The notes beneath the pieces are model-generated. The model had not been told where the DNA came from. It searched no databases and was given only the letters and a program-made list of their open reading frames with translations. From Phragmites australis (taxonomy: Eukaryota; Streptophyta; Magnoliopsida; Poales; Poaceae): a stretch of 64,000 nt of DNA. Shown piece after piece: positions 37,115 through 48,940 of the stretch (the first letter of the stretch is position 1; each line of letters opens with the position of its first letter). A program made the translations under genes and the position numbers. The DNA is taken from contig NC_084943.1 of NCBI RefSeq assembly GCF_958298935.1, positions 2,180,001-2,244,000 of the forward strand, in the 5' to 3' direction.

Positions 37115-38265
37115 ATGGCTTCTTGCCTGCCGGATGATCGCGAGGGCGCGGTGAGGGAGGTGGCGCAGGTGTACGAGCTCATCAAGATCCACCAGCCTCT
37201 CCTCTTCCTCCAGTATTCCTCTCAGCCGCCGTCGACGACGACCCAGCTGGCGCAGAGCCTGCTCAGCGAGGCGCTGCGAGCCCTCAGCGTTGCCCTCTCC
37301 GTCATGAAGCAGCAGCAACCTGGTCCCGCGACACCAAGCGTCAAATCCGAGCCTCAACTCTCATCGCCCAGCCCTGTAGCAGCCGATCCCGATGCAATTA
37401 CGACTACGGCGAGAAGAGGCAAAAGAAGAAGGTGCGTGCGCGATGGAGTGGGCATTTTAATTATCTTTTTATCATTTTGTACAGTTAGTAATCTATCTCT
37501 TCGATTCACGTAAGATCTTTACTGATCGTTGTTTGCGATTGTACTATTCCAGATCAGTAATATTGAGTCGGAAGAACTCATGGGTCAACTTAACCACCGT
37601 GCCCTACGAGGACGGCTACGAGTGGAGAAAATATGGCGAGAAGAAGATCAACGGCACCCACTTCACAAGGTCGGTCGTTATTTGCTTTCTTACTCTTCAA
37701 TGGTGCTCAAGTGAGTTATGCCAAGTATTGAAATCTTGTTATTACGTCCTGCAGGAGCTACTTCAGGTGCACCTACAAGGATGACACTGGTTGCCAGGCC
37801 ACAAAGCATATCCAGCAAAAGGACAACAGTGACCCACCTGTGTTTGAAGTCACCTACAACAACGACCACACTTGCAACTGCACTAGGACCACAGCTACTG
37901 CTAAGAAAAACAGCAGCAGCAGTAGCAGTAACAATCTTGCATTTCTAGGTCATTCCATGATCAAGCAAGAATCACCAGTGCTGCCTCCTCTAGTCGAGGC
38001 TTCTGCCATTATTCCTTTGGATCAACCGCCATGCCAAGAGCCGTTTCCTATCAGTAGCCAGCAGTTCTATGGCACTGTCAGTGAGTATCATGCTGCCGGT
38101 ATCCCCTCGACGACAAGCACCAATAGTTCATGCATCTCCGGGGTGTCCTGCGATGACTACTATTCTGGGGACATGGGGCAGATGACGATGGAACCAGCGG
38201 GAGATAATGACCCTCTCCACGATCTCGAGCTTTTCCTCATGTGCGATAGCTTCACGTACTACTAG
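37115..38265 (+). CDS. WRKY-B: group III WRKY transcription factor, WRKYGEK variant
   Basis: Exons 37115-37431, 37553-37669 and 37755-38265 join in frame to 314 aa; the introns (121 and 85 bp) are GT/AG and split Arg codons exactly as in WRKY-A. The N-terminal ~65 residues are Leu-rich and helical in character (VAQVYELIKIHQPLL, LLSEALRALSVALSVM), as usual in group III. A basic stretch RRGKRRR (100-106) is a likely nuclear signal. The domain has W130-RKYGEK-136 and C150-x7-C158-x24-H183-x-C185. A poly-Ser run follows at about 194-202, and the tail is acidic (DNDPLHDLELFL), perhaps activating. WRKY proteins bind W-box promoters; the Gln-to-Glu change in the heptad may alter DNA preference. The gene looks intact and has its own TATA box. 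A role in defence is plausible from the family but not shown. Confidence 0.93.
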
Positions 38266-39329
38266 CTAGCAGTAGCTACAACACACACAAGTGCCAACGC
38301 ATTTTTCAATAGAGAGAAATTCCGGTGAAGTATGAATTATCTCTTCTCTTTTTGGCTTGACATGCCCTGAAAATTAGCCTGAAATATGAATGATCTCCTC
38401 TGTTTGGCTTGAGGTGTACAGAAAAGTATAATGTAATATGAATGATCCTGCAGTGTGAGATTAGTAGATTTAGTTATCCCGGCCTGTTGTCTAGAAGAGA
38501 TTTGTTTGCACTTCCTCTCTTCCTTCGAAAAGGAAAAAAAAATAATGGGTTTACATGGGTTGTATATATCTGGCAAAGAATCCAAAGAATCTATAGTTTC
38601 CTTGACAGATCAGCGAATTAGCATGAACAAGGGTGACTAAGAAGAATTATAATTTAGGATTTTCTACTAATTTACCAGTTCAGGTGTATTGCCTTTTCTT
38701 TATTTTTCCAATTAAAAATTACAAATGTTAAAGAAGTGGGAGGGGGCAAGGATTTTCTACTAATTTACCACTCTAGTTTTGGTTTTTTTAGGGCAATGGT
38801 TTTGGTTCACCAAGCATCTCTGTCTCCTACTCTACTTCCATACCTCTCTCCTCTTGCAAACCCCCAAAACAAAAGTTTTGAACTGTTTTTTTAATTCTCA
38901 ATGTCATGTGTGCACCGCTTGTGGAAATCCTACAAACTATAGAGAGAGAAACAAACGGCAAATTAAAAAGATGGAAAATGCCAAGAGCAGATCTAGCCAA
39001 GGATCGTCGTTGCATTGGATGTGATTGGAGCTGCATACTTTAAGCGCGCATAAGCATGCATGCACCATCTGATGTCAACATTAAGCATGGTTTCTGATGT
39101 CAAAACTGCGAGTAACAACTTGTTCTGCGCGCATTTCATGTCAGGTACGTGGGCCGGACATGGATGGATACCTTTTTTCCGTCACTAAGAAACAATGCTA
39201 CTCCACTAATTTTGACATCAATCAGAGGATCATGTCGTTGAGTTGGCATTACCATCAATTGGATTTTGCATCTCAAGTCTTTCTAGGACCTGGTGGTAAC
39301 AACGCATTTGACAATTTGCGTGGCCCTAT
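38266..39329. other. 3' flank of WRKY-B
   Basis: The presumed 3' UTR contains a short imperfect repeat around TATGAATGATC/TATGAATTATC and TTTGGCTTGA at about 38330-38450. Further on is AT-rich sequence without a recognised gene. No clear AATAAA signal was found close to the stop. Confidence 0.4.
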
Positions 39330-39537
39330 TGTCTAGAGATATAGTTGATTTCAATAGATTGTGCTATTACAGATATAGAAGTAGATCAATTCGTGTAACA
39401 GATTGATTATATTGTTGTATTCAATAATCAACTCGGTTACTATTCCTTGTCCGACACGCTGTTGCCATGACTATACAAAGAACAGGCTGGCAACCCTTTG
39501 CGGTGCGGCAATTCTCATAACTTTGGTATACTTTATA

Positions 39538-40085
39538 TGGTACCAGAGCCTCTTCTCCGTCCACATACATCCATCTCCTCTACTTCATCATCATCAGCAT
39601 GTCGACGACGAGCACAACTGTGACCAGCATGTTGACGATCGTAGGGTTGACGACATCAGCTGGAGGGCTCCTGCCGATACCCTTGTATGGTCACCTAATC
39701 AATGTGAAATTGACGTGTGGCAATCATCTACTATGAAAGGCACAGATCCTGCCAATCCTTCGAGGTTAGCAGCTCCTCAGCCTAGTCGAAGAAACCGATG
39801 TAGTGCCCAACAAAATGGTGATTGTGACCGCCGAAGGAGGCACCACGAAAGCTCCAAACCCAGAGTACAACATCTGGCTCCAAAAAGATCATATGGTCCT
39901 CAGTACTATGTTGCCGTCTTTCTCTCCGAAAGTGCTCTCTCAAGTCTTGTTCGTGAGCTCATCCGTGAAAGTATAGGTGGCACTTCAAGATATGTATGCA
40001 TCTGAGTCTCTTGCTAGCTCAATCCGCCAGGTGCTAAGTGGTACTGAAGGTACATCAGACACAATGATAGGGACTGCGGATTGAG
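39538..40085 (+). pseudogene. Copia gag remnant with primer-binding site
   Basis: TGGTACCAGAGC (39538-39549) resembles the Copia primer-binding site for initiator Met-tRNA. A gag-type frame starts at 39599 (MSTTSTTVTS) and reads through NVKLTCGNHLLWKAQILPIL, NPEYNIWLQKD and VALQDMYASES, typical of plant Copia gag. Stops at 39767-39769 and before VALQDMY disable it. A possible LTR piece precedes it from about 39330, but its ends are not certain. No protease, integrase or reverse transcriptase follows. Confidence 0.65.
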
Positions 40086-40089
40086 ATGT

Positions 40090-41630
40090 AGCCCCTCTCA
40101 GGACCGAAAACCCCCTATACATACATTTTTATCTTGTTTAAACTGTTTCAAAGTTAATAGTAGAGAATATAATTGGATATCTGCATGAAACTGCTTTATG
40201 CTTAAAACTAAACCGTAAAGCATTGTCCTTTATCCTTTATACATCTATCAACCCCTTGCAATAATATAGGACTTGCTGAGTATCTTCCGTTCTCATTTTT
40301 GCTATCATTCAGATGAAGAGATGGATGCTGACTTCGCAGGAGACAAAGGTGCAGATGAGGAGTAGAGTTAGCAGTTACGTTCGCACACTAGCTACTTGTG
40401 GTTTTGGGTTGTTGTTTTTTACTGTACTTTTTGCTGGCCGGTTAGTCAGGTTTAACTACAACAAATCTGACATTGCATGACAAAGCATAAACATAAAAAA
40501 AGTTCAATTTTTGTCATAGAAGGGTATTCTGAGACACAGTTATGGTGTCATAGTGTTCGTCACAAAAGCTGCATCATATAATGTATTCCATGACGAAAAT
40601 TTACATATTGTCACAAAGTTCAGGACTGGGCTGCCCGGCCGGGCAACTAAATATGTGACTTCTTAAAATCGTCATAAATGAAGACATTTTATGACGTCTC
40701 AAATGGCTTCAATGATTGTCATCACAGATAGTGCTAAATAAATAATAGAAAACATTCGAAACACTAGCACATATGTACGCTTTGATGCTACATTTTCCAA
40801 ATATACCATTGATTCCATTCACAATAAATGTTTTATACATGTAGTCATGACATAATTTGTGATAACCGTAGGATTAAATTCTTGACAAATGAATCACTCA
40901 ATGCTAATCTGCTACAAAATAATTAATACCCTTGACAACTTCTAACACATCTTGTCAAAAACTGAAATCTGGATACATCACCCTTATTGCTTATCTGCTA
41001 CCACTCCTAACTTGGATTCAATCTTTTTTTTTTCAAATAAAAAACCTTGACTTTAATCTAGTGGCCTTCAATTGTCAAACTTCAAGTGGTTGTCACCTAA
41101 GTCAAATTTGAGAATTGAGCATTAGTATCAGGATAGCTTGAGAACATGTACTAGTCACCATAGGAAGAAAAAGGTATATCTCCTACATGTTATTTGGCAC
41201 ACAAACAAACAGAGATGTTGTCTCACAGGTCGGGCAACAAACACTGGCATCACTGCATTCAGTTAAATTTTAGTCTAGTGACTGCAGTAAACAACTAAAG
41301 GGTTCTTTGATAACACACTTAGGTCAGATTTCAGACAGTGAAGTGCAGTAACCAAGTGTAGTTTGGAAATCAGAAACTAATATGAGAACATAATGCCACT
41401 ACCAGGATTCAGAATTTCTGTGATAAACTCTAGGTAGGCACAGTTCAAGAATTTAACTACCTCAGTTCTAGTAATGATGGACTGAATGTGCACAGGTTGA
41501 GATTTATGATAATATAGGAAGTTAGTGTTCGCGGTTTCAATTCAAGAACTTTGATCACCGAAATAAAAGGCAGCATACAGAAAAATGCTACTATGAACAA
41601 TACACATTCATTTTAATTCAAATAATCTAT
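40090..41630. other. Intergenic repeat-rich sequence
   Basis: No gene is seen. ACTACAACAAATCTGACATT near 40454 followed by several TGACG/CGTCA strings looks like one end of a DNA transposon, but no matching right end could be paired. Confidence 0.3.
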
Positions 41631-41978
41631 TTGAATTTATCCCAATCAATTCCAAAATCTTTTTATTCTTCTCGGCCGCCTCCCTTCTCTTTCTTTCTAG
41701 GCAGCCCAGCTCCGCAACCTAGCCTCCCCTCTCCCCTCCCCCGCACGCATGGGCTACGATGCGCTTCCCCGGCCCATTCCCCACGCATGCCCGCCCAGCT
41801 TGCACGATCACCCGTCCCAATGCATGCGCACGCGAGCGCAACCCAGCCGCACTGCCATTGTCCCTCACCGACACGTGGGACCCGTCAATGGGAGTCTTCT
41901 CCCACCTACAACTCACCCCTCTCTGTTCACAGCCGCTGATGCTTCCTCCCCCTTATTGATGAACCAGTGACTTCTGCG

Positions 41979-41980
<2 letters not shown>

Positions 41981-42017
<37 letters not shown>
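41981..42017. repeat. (CT)n microsatellite
   Basis: About 18 uninterrupted CT units. Variable length between individuals would be expected. Confidence 0.95.
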
Positions 42018-42020
<3 letters not shown>

Positions 42021-42129
42021 TCTATCGTAAGCCCCGCCTGAGGCAGCCCCCTAACAATGTGTGACTTCAGCGTCCACCATACGCGGATTGCCGGTGGAAG
42101 CACTGCAACGCGCACCACGGAAACTCTGG

Positions 42130-43830
42130 TAGGTACCGCTCTTCTGTTCACCGGGAGCATGAGCCGACACCGCCACCTCCTACTTCCCCGCCTTCTATAA
42201 AATGGGCACGCCTGCCCATCCCCCCTTCTCCCCCGTCTGCAGTCTGCACCGCCGTCGCCTCTCCCCCGTGGGCAGCTGAGAAGGACGAGGCTCTTGCCGT
42301 TGACCTTGTGTCGCCTGCCCTTCCTCGTCCAAATGCTGGGAGGAAGCATGCGAACCCGAGGCCGAGCAGACGCCACCACCGCCACCGCCTGAAGCTTCTC
42401 CCCGCCAGCCGTTGTCCTTCCCTTCGGTCCAGACACCGGTGAGCTTCCTTAGCCCCTCTTCTCCCCCTAGGTAGCATATCTTCACCCTTGTGTACGGCCT
42501 TCGCGTGCTTGGCTTGGTTGCGGAATTTTTCCCCGTCGCGTCGGTGAATTGCTCGCCACCGGTGCTCCTCCCTCACTCTGTGTGAGCTGGCCATCATGCC
42601 ATGTAGCCCAGGAGCATTAGGCTTCTTTTCATTATAGGTAGATCACTCCAGTTAGAGGGGAGGTGTTGCCCAATTCCATTTCGCCGTTGTCCCCATTTCC
42701 GACCGCCGTCTGGGATTGGTCCGGCCACCGCCTTCCAACGACAAACACCAAAATGGGTTCGCTGGCACCTGTAGATCCCTGGCCACCTAGCCTCGGCTAA
42801 ACCCACTGCCCCTTGCCGATTCTGATGAGCTCTCCAGTGATGCACCACCACAATTCCTTGCCGCCCCTTCTCTGCTCTACTGTGGCCGGTGACTACGCAC
42901 ATGGGCTTCTGGCCATGGCAGTGCAGCTCGGCCAAGCATGCTGTGGCTCGGCCCACTGATGGGCCGGCCTGCTGGCGCATCCTAGTGGCTGAAGCAACAC
43001 CCTAGTGGGAAGGCCCCTTTCCAAACCCACGATGGCCTCAGGTCGTTTTCCCCCGGTGGGCTGCCATTGTGCAACCCAGCCCAGGCCCAAACCTAAGCCC
43101 ATATCCAGGCCCAGAACTAGCCCAGTCAGGCATTGTTCAGTGGGCCTCTCTGTTTACCTGGAGCACAAGCTGCACCATCTCACCGCCGCCACCTTCTGCT
43201 TCCTCCCCTCTATAAATTGGTTATGTTGGCTCCCTTTTCCCCCTTCTTCCCCATCTATAGTCCGCACTACCATCACCTAATTCACTGCCGACACTACCCG
43301 TGAGCAGCAGAGAAGCAAGCGGAGCTCACCATCCACCCGTGTGCTACCTGTCTTCGTCCAGACACCGAAAGTGAGCGCGTAGACGTGAGGTGGAGCTTGA
43401 TGCCATCACCACCGCCTTGCATCCTTCAACGTCGGCCACCACATTTCTCTTCGCACACTAGTGAGCTTCCTTCCTCCTTGAGGCCCCTCCCTGTAGCTAT
43501 TTAGGTGGCCTGTGTGACCCACCTTCGCGTGGCAGAAGTTTAGCCGCGGGATTTTACCCCGGCGTCATGCTGTGGTCGTCGCTGGTAACCCTCGCCCCTC
43601 TTTGTGTGCTAGCCGCCATGCCGTGTAGCTGTAGGTGAGCCTAGGGAAGCTTGTAGGTACGCGGAGCGCACAAATCGCAGGGAGGTGCTGCCCCTCTTAT
43701 CTACCACCGCCTTGACCAACTATGGCCATCGTCTAGGAGTGCTCCGGTCACCGTCTGCTTGCGATGAGCGCCAAAATGGGTTCCCCATAGCGAGTAGATG
43801 TCCGGCCCTTGAGTCTTGTTCAATGGGCCC
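42130..43830 (+). repeat. GC-rich repeat pair, each with a TATA box
   Basis: Two diverged units about 1,020 bp apart (roughly 42130-42780 and 43140-43800) share the order TATAAA, pyrimidine-rich leader with a CCCCCTTCT core, GTCCAGACACCG, GTGAGCTTCCTT, CCTTCGCGTG and CCAAAATGGGTTC. TATAAAA is at 42196-42202 and TATAAAT at 43211-43217. Long open frames on either strand do not match between the units, so coding is unlikely. Downstream at about 44100-44180 is a leader-like CCCTAACTTCGACCAAGG that recalls LTR retroelements. It is best called an unclassified LTR-type promoter region. Confidence 0.45.
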
Positions 43831-44321
43831 ACCATCCCTGTTCAATGGGTCCCACATATGGGTCCACCATGAATACTAACTTTTTGGATTTTCTAGAATT
43901 AATTTTAGATTAAATCTTCCGGGAGTCATAACTTCTCCGTTCTGACTCCGATTCTGGCGATTCTTTCACCTAAATTCATCTAAATTCGAGATCCATCCTT
44001 CTATCACAGTGTGATACCATTTAGGGCTCATTTTGTTTTTCATTTGGTATTATTTGATTCTTATAGCACAGGCAGTCGTTAATCGTAGTTGTGTTTGCAG
44101 AACCAGATGAATTCACAGAGGAACCGGAGAACCCTAACTTCGACCAAGGACTAGAATAAGACTTCAAAGAAGACAAGTACTATCTCCTTGATCATTTTGA
44201 ACCCATGTTTTCAATAATCTAATTGATCAACTTAAAACTTGACTTTATCATCGCATGCGCTATGTATTGTGCTATTTCAACTGCTTGTAGTAGTTAAATC
44301 ATACCAAACATTTGGCATGCG

Positions 44322-44963
44322 TTAAACATCATTATCCTGAATCCATAGGGGGTTTTCGAGACCAATCCGATCCGCCTTGACTATCTCGATGGATTTAAGT
44401 TTGCTGAAGAGTTTATCACAAGTTAATATATCGTAACTTGATGACTCTTCAATGCTCGAGATTTTCACTTCCCATATGCTACGATCTAGAGCATAGAGAA
44501 GCTTGAACGCTCTCTCGTGGTCAGAATAGGGCAAAACACCAGTTGATCGAAAATTGCTAACAATTCCATCAAAGTGAGCAAACATGGCATCCAAAAACTC
44601 TCCAGGACCTTGCACAAACATTTGATATTCTTGGTTGTATGTGCTTTGGTGTCTGACCTTAATCTGATTAGTGACTTCATGAAAGACACTTAGAGTAGTC
44701 CAGATCTCCTGGGCAGTACAGAGGTGTTGAACCCTGTCAAACTCATTTCGACTCAGGCTTGTGAACAAAATATTTCTACCCTTGTTGTTGGCCTCATACT
44801 GTTCAATTTGAACTTGAGTCATGTGAGCAGCAGGGATCTCGTAGTTGGAATCAACTACCTCCCAAATTGCACTTCCTTGGCTTAAGAGATAAGCCTCCAT
44901 GCTCACCTTGCAGTACAAAAAATCATGGCCATCAAATAGCGGAATCTTCTCACTTCTCTCCAT
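44322..44963 (-). pseudogene. Copia gag, truncated (minus strand)
   Basis: From Met at 44963 (MERSEKIPLFDGHDFLYCKV), 213 codons resemble plant Copia gag (UBN2 type), with SLSRNEFDRVQHLCTAQEIW and HQSTYNQEYQMF. The frame is open, but the gag similarity stops near 44345, where unrelated repeat sequence begins, so the zinc knuckle and pol are missing. The primer-binding site (revcomp TGGTATCAGAGC, 45013-45024) and LTR lie directly upstream. The element at the right edge has the same leader and start (MERHV) on the other strand. Confidence 0.75.
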
Positions 44964-45026
44964 GTCACATATGGATCACAAAGCCAGTTAAGGTCAACAA
45001 GTGATCAAACCGGCTCTGATACCAAT

Positions 45027-46325
45027 TATAGGAATGAGATTGGCGACTAAAGGGGGTGAATATGCACCTTAACAAATTTCTTGCAAAATCGATAGTCCTC
45101 TCCTATTTGAACCACCCAACACACCTCAAAACTCAAGCGGAAGTAAAAATAGAGAGAAGTTTTAACAAGAGAAAATCGAGGCAATACGACTCTACGGATG
45201 GTATATGAACCATAGGTTCTATTTAAGATCAATCCATGTGTCTTAGCACTCGAAAGATCATGATTTGCAAAGAAACAAGAAAAGATGAACACCGCGAAAC
45301 AAAATTCTCCAAGTTGATTGTCTAGAGGCAAGGAAATTTAAGATCCCATAACATAAACGTGTGTATGCGAATTTTATGCCTCTAGCAACAAGAAAAATAA
45401 CCTCACAAGGTGCTGAAATTTCATCCCAAAAACTAAAACGAAAATCAAAACCGGAACCGAAAAACTTGCAAACTTGCAAGAGAACCAATAGAGAAAAACT
45501 AGAAGGAGGGAAATTCGAGCATATGCAAAAACACAAACTTCATTACTCAAAGAAGTCATCCATATTTTAGTCGGATTACAAAGATTTATCTCTTAAAACT
45601 CTCACATATTACATAAGCTACGCACTCATCCTTCTCTGCTCTAAAACCCTAACTCTAAGCTCTCAAATGGGTGGCACAAGAGGGCTCAAGTGGCTAGTTC
45701 AAACTCTCTCATAGCCCTACCCCTCTATTTATAAGCCTAGGAATCTTGATCCCTAAGTTTTCTAGATTTTTTTCCAAAATACCCCCGCTTCTCAAAGCTT
45801 GACTCGCTGCGTTGCTTACACCTTAAGAAAGCGCTTCGATGTCCATGTGTGCACTCCGTCATGCGATCCTGATCGCCGGCAAGTCTCTCCTGCTCCCGAT
45901 CCCTCGGGCCGCCTTGTCATTTGCACCGGCATCCCCTTCTCTTGACTTTGTCAAACGCCATCTTCATCCACCTTCCATGCTTTGCTTGACCTCCACGTGT
46001 TCAGCTAGAATCACCCTTAACTCCGTCCGGCCTCCTTGATCGTCCAGCACCAAGCACTCTACTTAGCCCCGATCATCCCGCCGTCGACCGCCAAGTTGCA
46101 TCCATCACTTGCACATCATGATACAAGCAAACACATATCTCCAACTCCAATTCCAGTTAGTCCATAATCAATATACTCAAATAAAACCCCAAATCAATTC
46201 AAATCACATCAAATCTCATACAAAACTAGATCATCAAGCCAAATAAATACCAATGTCAATCACCCATCACAAATAAATCAAGACACATTTCAACTTGGTT
46301 TCTCAATAAAAATACTTATCAAAGA
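45027..46325 (-). mobile_element. Copia LTR, truncated (minus strand)
   Basis: This is the LTR of the gag fragment just below it. It aligns in reverse complement with 62600-63921, for example GGGATGATCGGGGCTAAG, TGCCGGTGCAAATGACAAG and the TAGTCRCCAWTCTC terminus. The 5' part holding the CACCGGATG motif array in the other copy is missing, so the LTR is cut near 46325, where LINE sequence starts. Confidence 0.7.
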
Positions 46326-48940
46326 TGGAGCAGAGCACTACGACAATAACATGAAAATTTAGATCGCAATAGATTACTCCAGTGAATTGTTCACTCAACA
46401 ATCCAATTGGTCACATTGCATTGATCTCAGCAGATTATACCCTAGTGCTCCAACAATATCCCAACTGGAGCGTCCTTTTACATGGAAAGAAATTGTAATG
46501 GCCATTCAAAAAGCTCCACACAACAAAAGTCCAGGTCCAGATGGCTACTCAAATGAATTTTACAAAAAGTTTATGAACGAGCTCAAACCAGACTTAATTG
46601 CTCTATCAATAGCATACATGTTGGCACGGCTGACATTGCAGGAATGAATATCTCCTATATCACCTTACTGCCAAAGAAAGTGTCACCAGTGGAACTCAAA
46701 TACTACCGGCCAGTTTCTCTCCTGCACAGCACACCAAAACTTGTGAGCAAAGTATTAACCAACAGGGTATAGCCAGTTATGAAACATTTGGTGGATGCAA
46801 TGCAGTCAGATTTTCTACCAAACAGGTCTATCTCAGAGAACTTCCTATTGGCCTCATACTTGGTACAATGCGCGCACACACAAAAGGAAGAAGCCAATGA
46901 TAGTCCTTAAGCTTGATTTTCATAAGGCTTTCGACACTATTGACTCGAGATGTATCAACCTTACAATGTAGCAGAGAGGTTTTCCAAATAAGTGGATACA
47001 TTGGATCAATAAGCGATTAGACTCAGGAAAATCACAAATGCTAATCAATGGCATGAAGGGAGACTCATTTTACTATAAACGTGGAGTCCGACAAGGTGAC
47101 CCAATTTCACCATATCTCTTTATTCTAGTGGCAGACATCCTAAAAAAATGGTGAAGAAAGCATCTGAGAACAACCTCCTCAAGCACCCAATAGTGGATGG
47201 AGTAGCGTGGCTAGTAATCCAATACGCTGACGACACAATCATTCTACTAAGAGGAAATAAGGAACATGCAGTTTTTATCAAGCAAATTCTTCATGCTTTC
47301 TCCAAATTCACAGGGTTACAAATAAACTACCACAAAATCACTTTTGCCCCAATACACATGCCTAAAAGTAAAGCAAGAGCTGCTGCTAATCTGCTAGGCT
47401 GTGATATAACAGGTCTGCCATGCACTTACCTTGGCTTATCTCTATCCAAAACTAAAGTCTGCCACACGCAGGTACTACCAGTAGTTCATCGGATAGAATG
47501 GAAGCTCCCAGGGTGGATGCCGAACCTTTTGTCAAGAACAGGAAGAGCCACTTTAGTGGAATATGTTCTCTCAACCATACCAACATATTTTATGGCTTGT
47601 GTTCTGTGGCCAGCCAAAACGATTGAGGCGGTGGACAAAATCCGTAGAAGCTTCTTATGGAAAGGGGAATCGACAGCGAAAGGAAGCTCCTGCCTATTGA
47701 TCTGGAACTATGTCAAACTATCAAAAAAGAATGGAGGGCTAGGGATCAGAGACCTATATCAGCATAACAAATCCATGATCTGCAAGCTTGTCAGCAAGCT
47801 TTTAAGCCAATCAGCTGAACCGTGCTTCCAATGGTTGAGCAACATATACTTGAAGGAAGAGATCCCACTACACGCCACATCTCAAGCAACCCCAGTCTGG
47901 AAAATGATACAATCTCAAATTGCAATATTAATTTTCACCACCACCTATCAAATAGGAACGGGATGACACATCAGCTTCTGGCTAGACAAATGGATACAGT
48001 TTCCCGGTTTTATACAGTTTCGCTGCAAACACTTATTGCACGTTTGACTCTCAATTTTGAGGCGGGACATGGAACATCCAATTGCACTCGCCATTACCAA
48101 ACCAAGCCCAACAAGAGCTGCATGATCTCGAATCTCTGCTATCACAGGTATCCAGAGATCCAAGGGAAAATGACCACAGAAGACTAGTGGCATCAACCGG
48201 TGAAACAAACACTATTGGCTTCTACAATTTACTAACTGAGACCGGAATAACCTGGTACTCGTACAACAAGATTTGGAACAAAATCATTCCTAAAAGTCAG
48301 AGAATCTTGCTATGGCCTGCCCTCAGAGACCGGTTAAACACCAATGAGAGAAGAACGTCCAAAGGTTGGACAAATGACTGCTTCTGCTTACACTGCCCTG
48401 CGGTCCAGTCCATATATCACATCGTGCTTAGATGCAAAATAGCAAGTCCCATTTGGTATGCGCTGAACTTAGAAATTATTGCAAACAAGACGTCTAGTGT
48501 GCTAGAGTTCATCAAATTGGCACTCAGGCGATACCGACGGATCTAAGTGACACATGGATGGTTTGCTTTGCTGCCTGCCTCTTTGATCTTTTTTTGAAGG
48601 AAAGTTACCGTCGGTGCAAGCCATTAAAATGCAGATCAAGGAATTGTTGCTCCAATGGGTCGTCCAGGCAAAAGAGGAACACGCTCTTTGCTTGCACCAA
48701 TGGGCAAACCTTTTCGTCACTCATGGAGATTGAGCCTTCTGCTATGGTTTTATGTTTCTTCTCTTTTGTTTTGTTTCTTGTTTTTGGTTATCGCTTTTGT
48801 TACCCTTCTTCTTTTGTTTTTGTTCTCTGTTCTTGTACTCGGTTCTCGTTCAGCTCTCAGCAAAATGTGAACTGAACATTTCCCTTCTGGGCTTTTGAAT
48901 ATATAAAGTAGAGACTCCTCTACTTTCGAATTCCAAAAAA
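46324..48940 (+). mobile_element. L1-type LINE, 5'-truncated and degraded
   Basis: Reverse-transcriptase motifs appear in order in shifting frames: RPFTWKEIVMAIQKAPHNKS then PGPDGYSNEF (46460-46560), KLDFHKAFDTIDS (about 46905), RGVRQGDPISPYLFILVADI (47081-47140) and the catalytic QYADDTIILL (about 47220). A zf-RVT-like finger follows near 48290-48460 (RILLWPALRDRLN, CFCLHC, HIVLRCK). The tail with GAATATATAAAGTAGAGACT and a short A-run at 48935-48940 is typical of grass L1 elements. ORF1 and the endonuclease are missing, and frameshifts and stops are frequent. Confidence 0.85.

Noticed and set aside
39403..40005. 200-codon open frame on the + strand
   Set aside because: It is in a different frame from the Copia gag similarity (start 39599) and has no features of its own.
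41631..43280. Overlapping open frames of 90-170 codons in the GC-rich block
   Set aside because: They occur on both strands at once, do not match between the two repeat units, and contain low-complexity runs such as the (CT)n-derived Arg-Glu repeat.
40444..44300. A possible CACTA element from ACTACAACAAA (about 40454) to TTGTAGT (about 44285)
   Set aside because: The terminal C/G bases are missing on both ends, the flanking triplets do not match convincingly, and the interior holds unrelated retroelement-like sequence.
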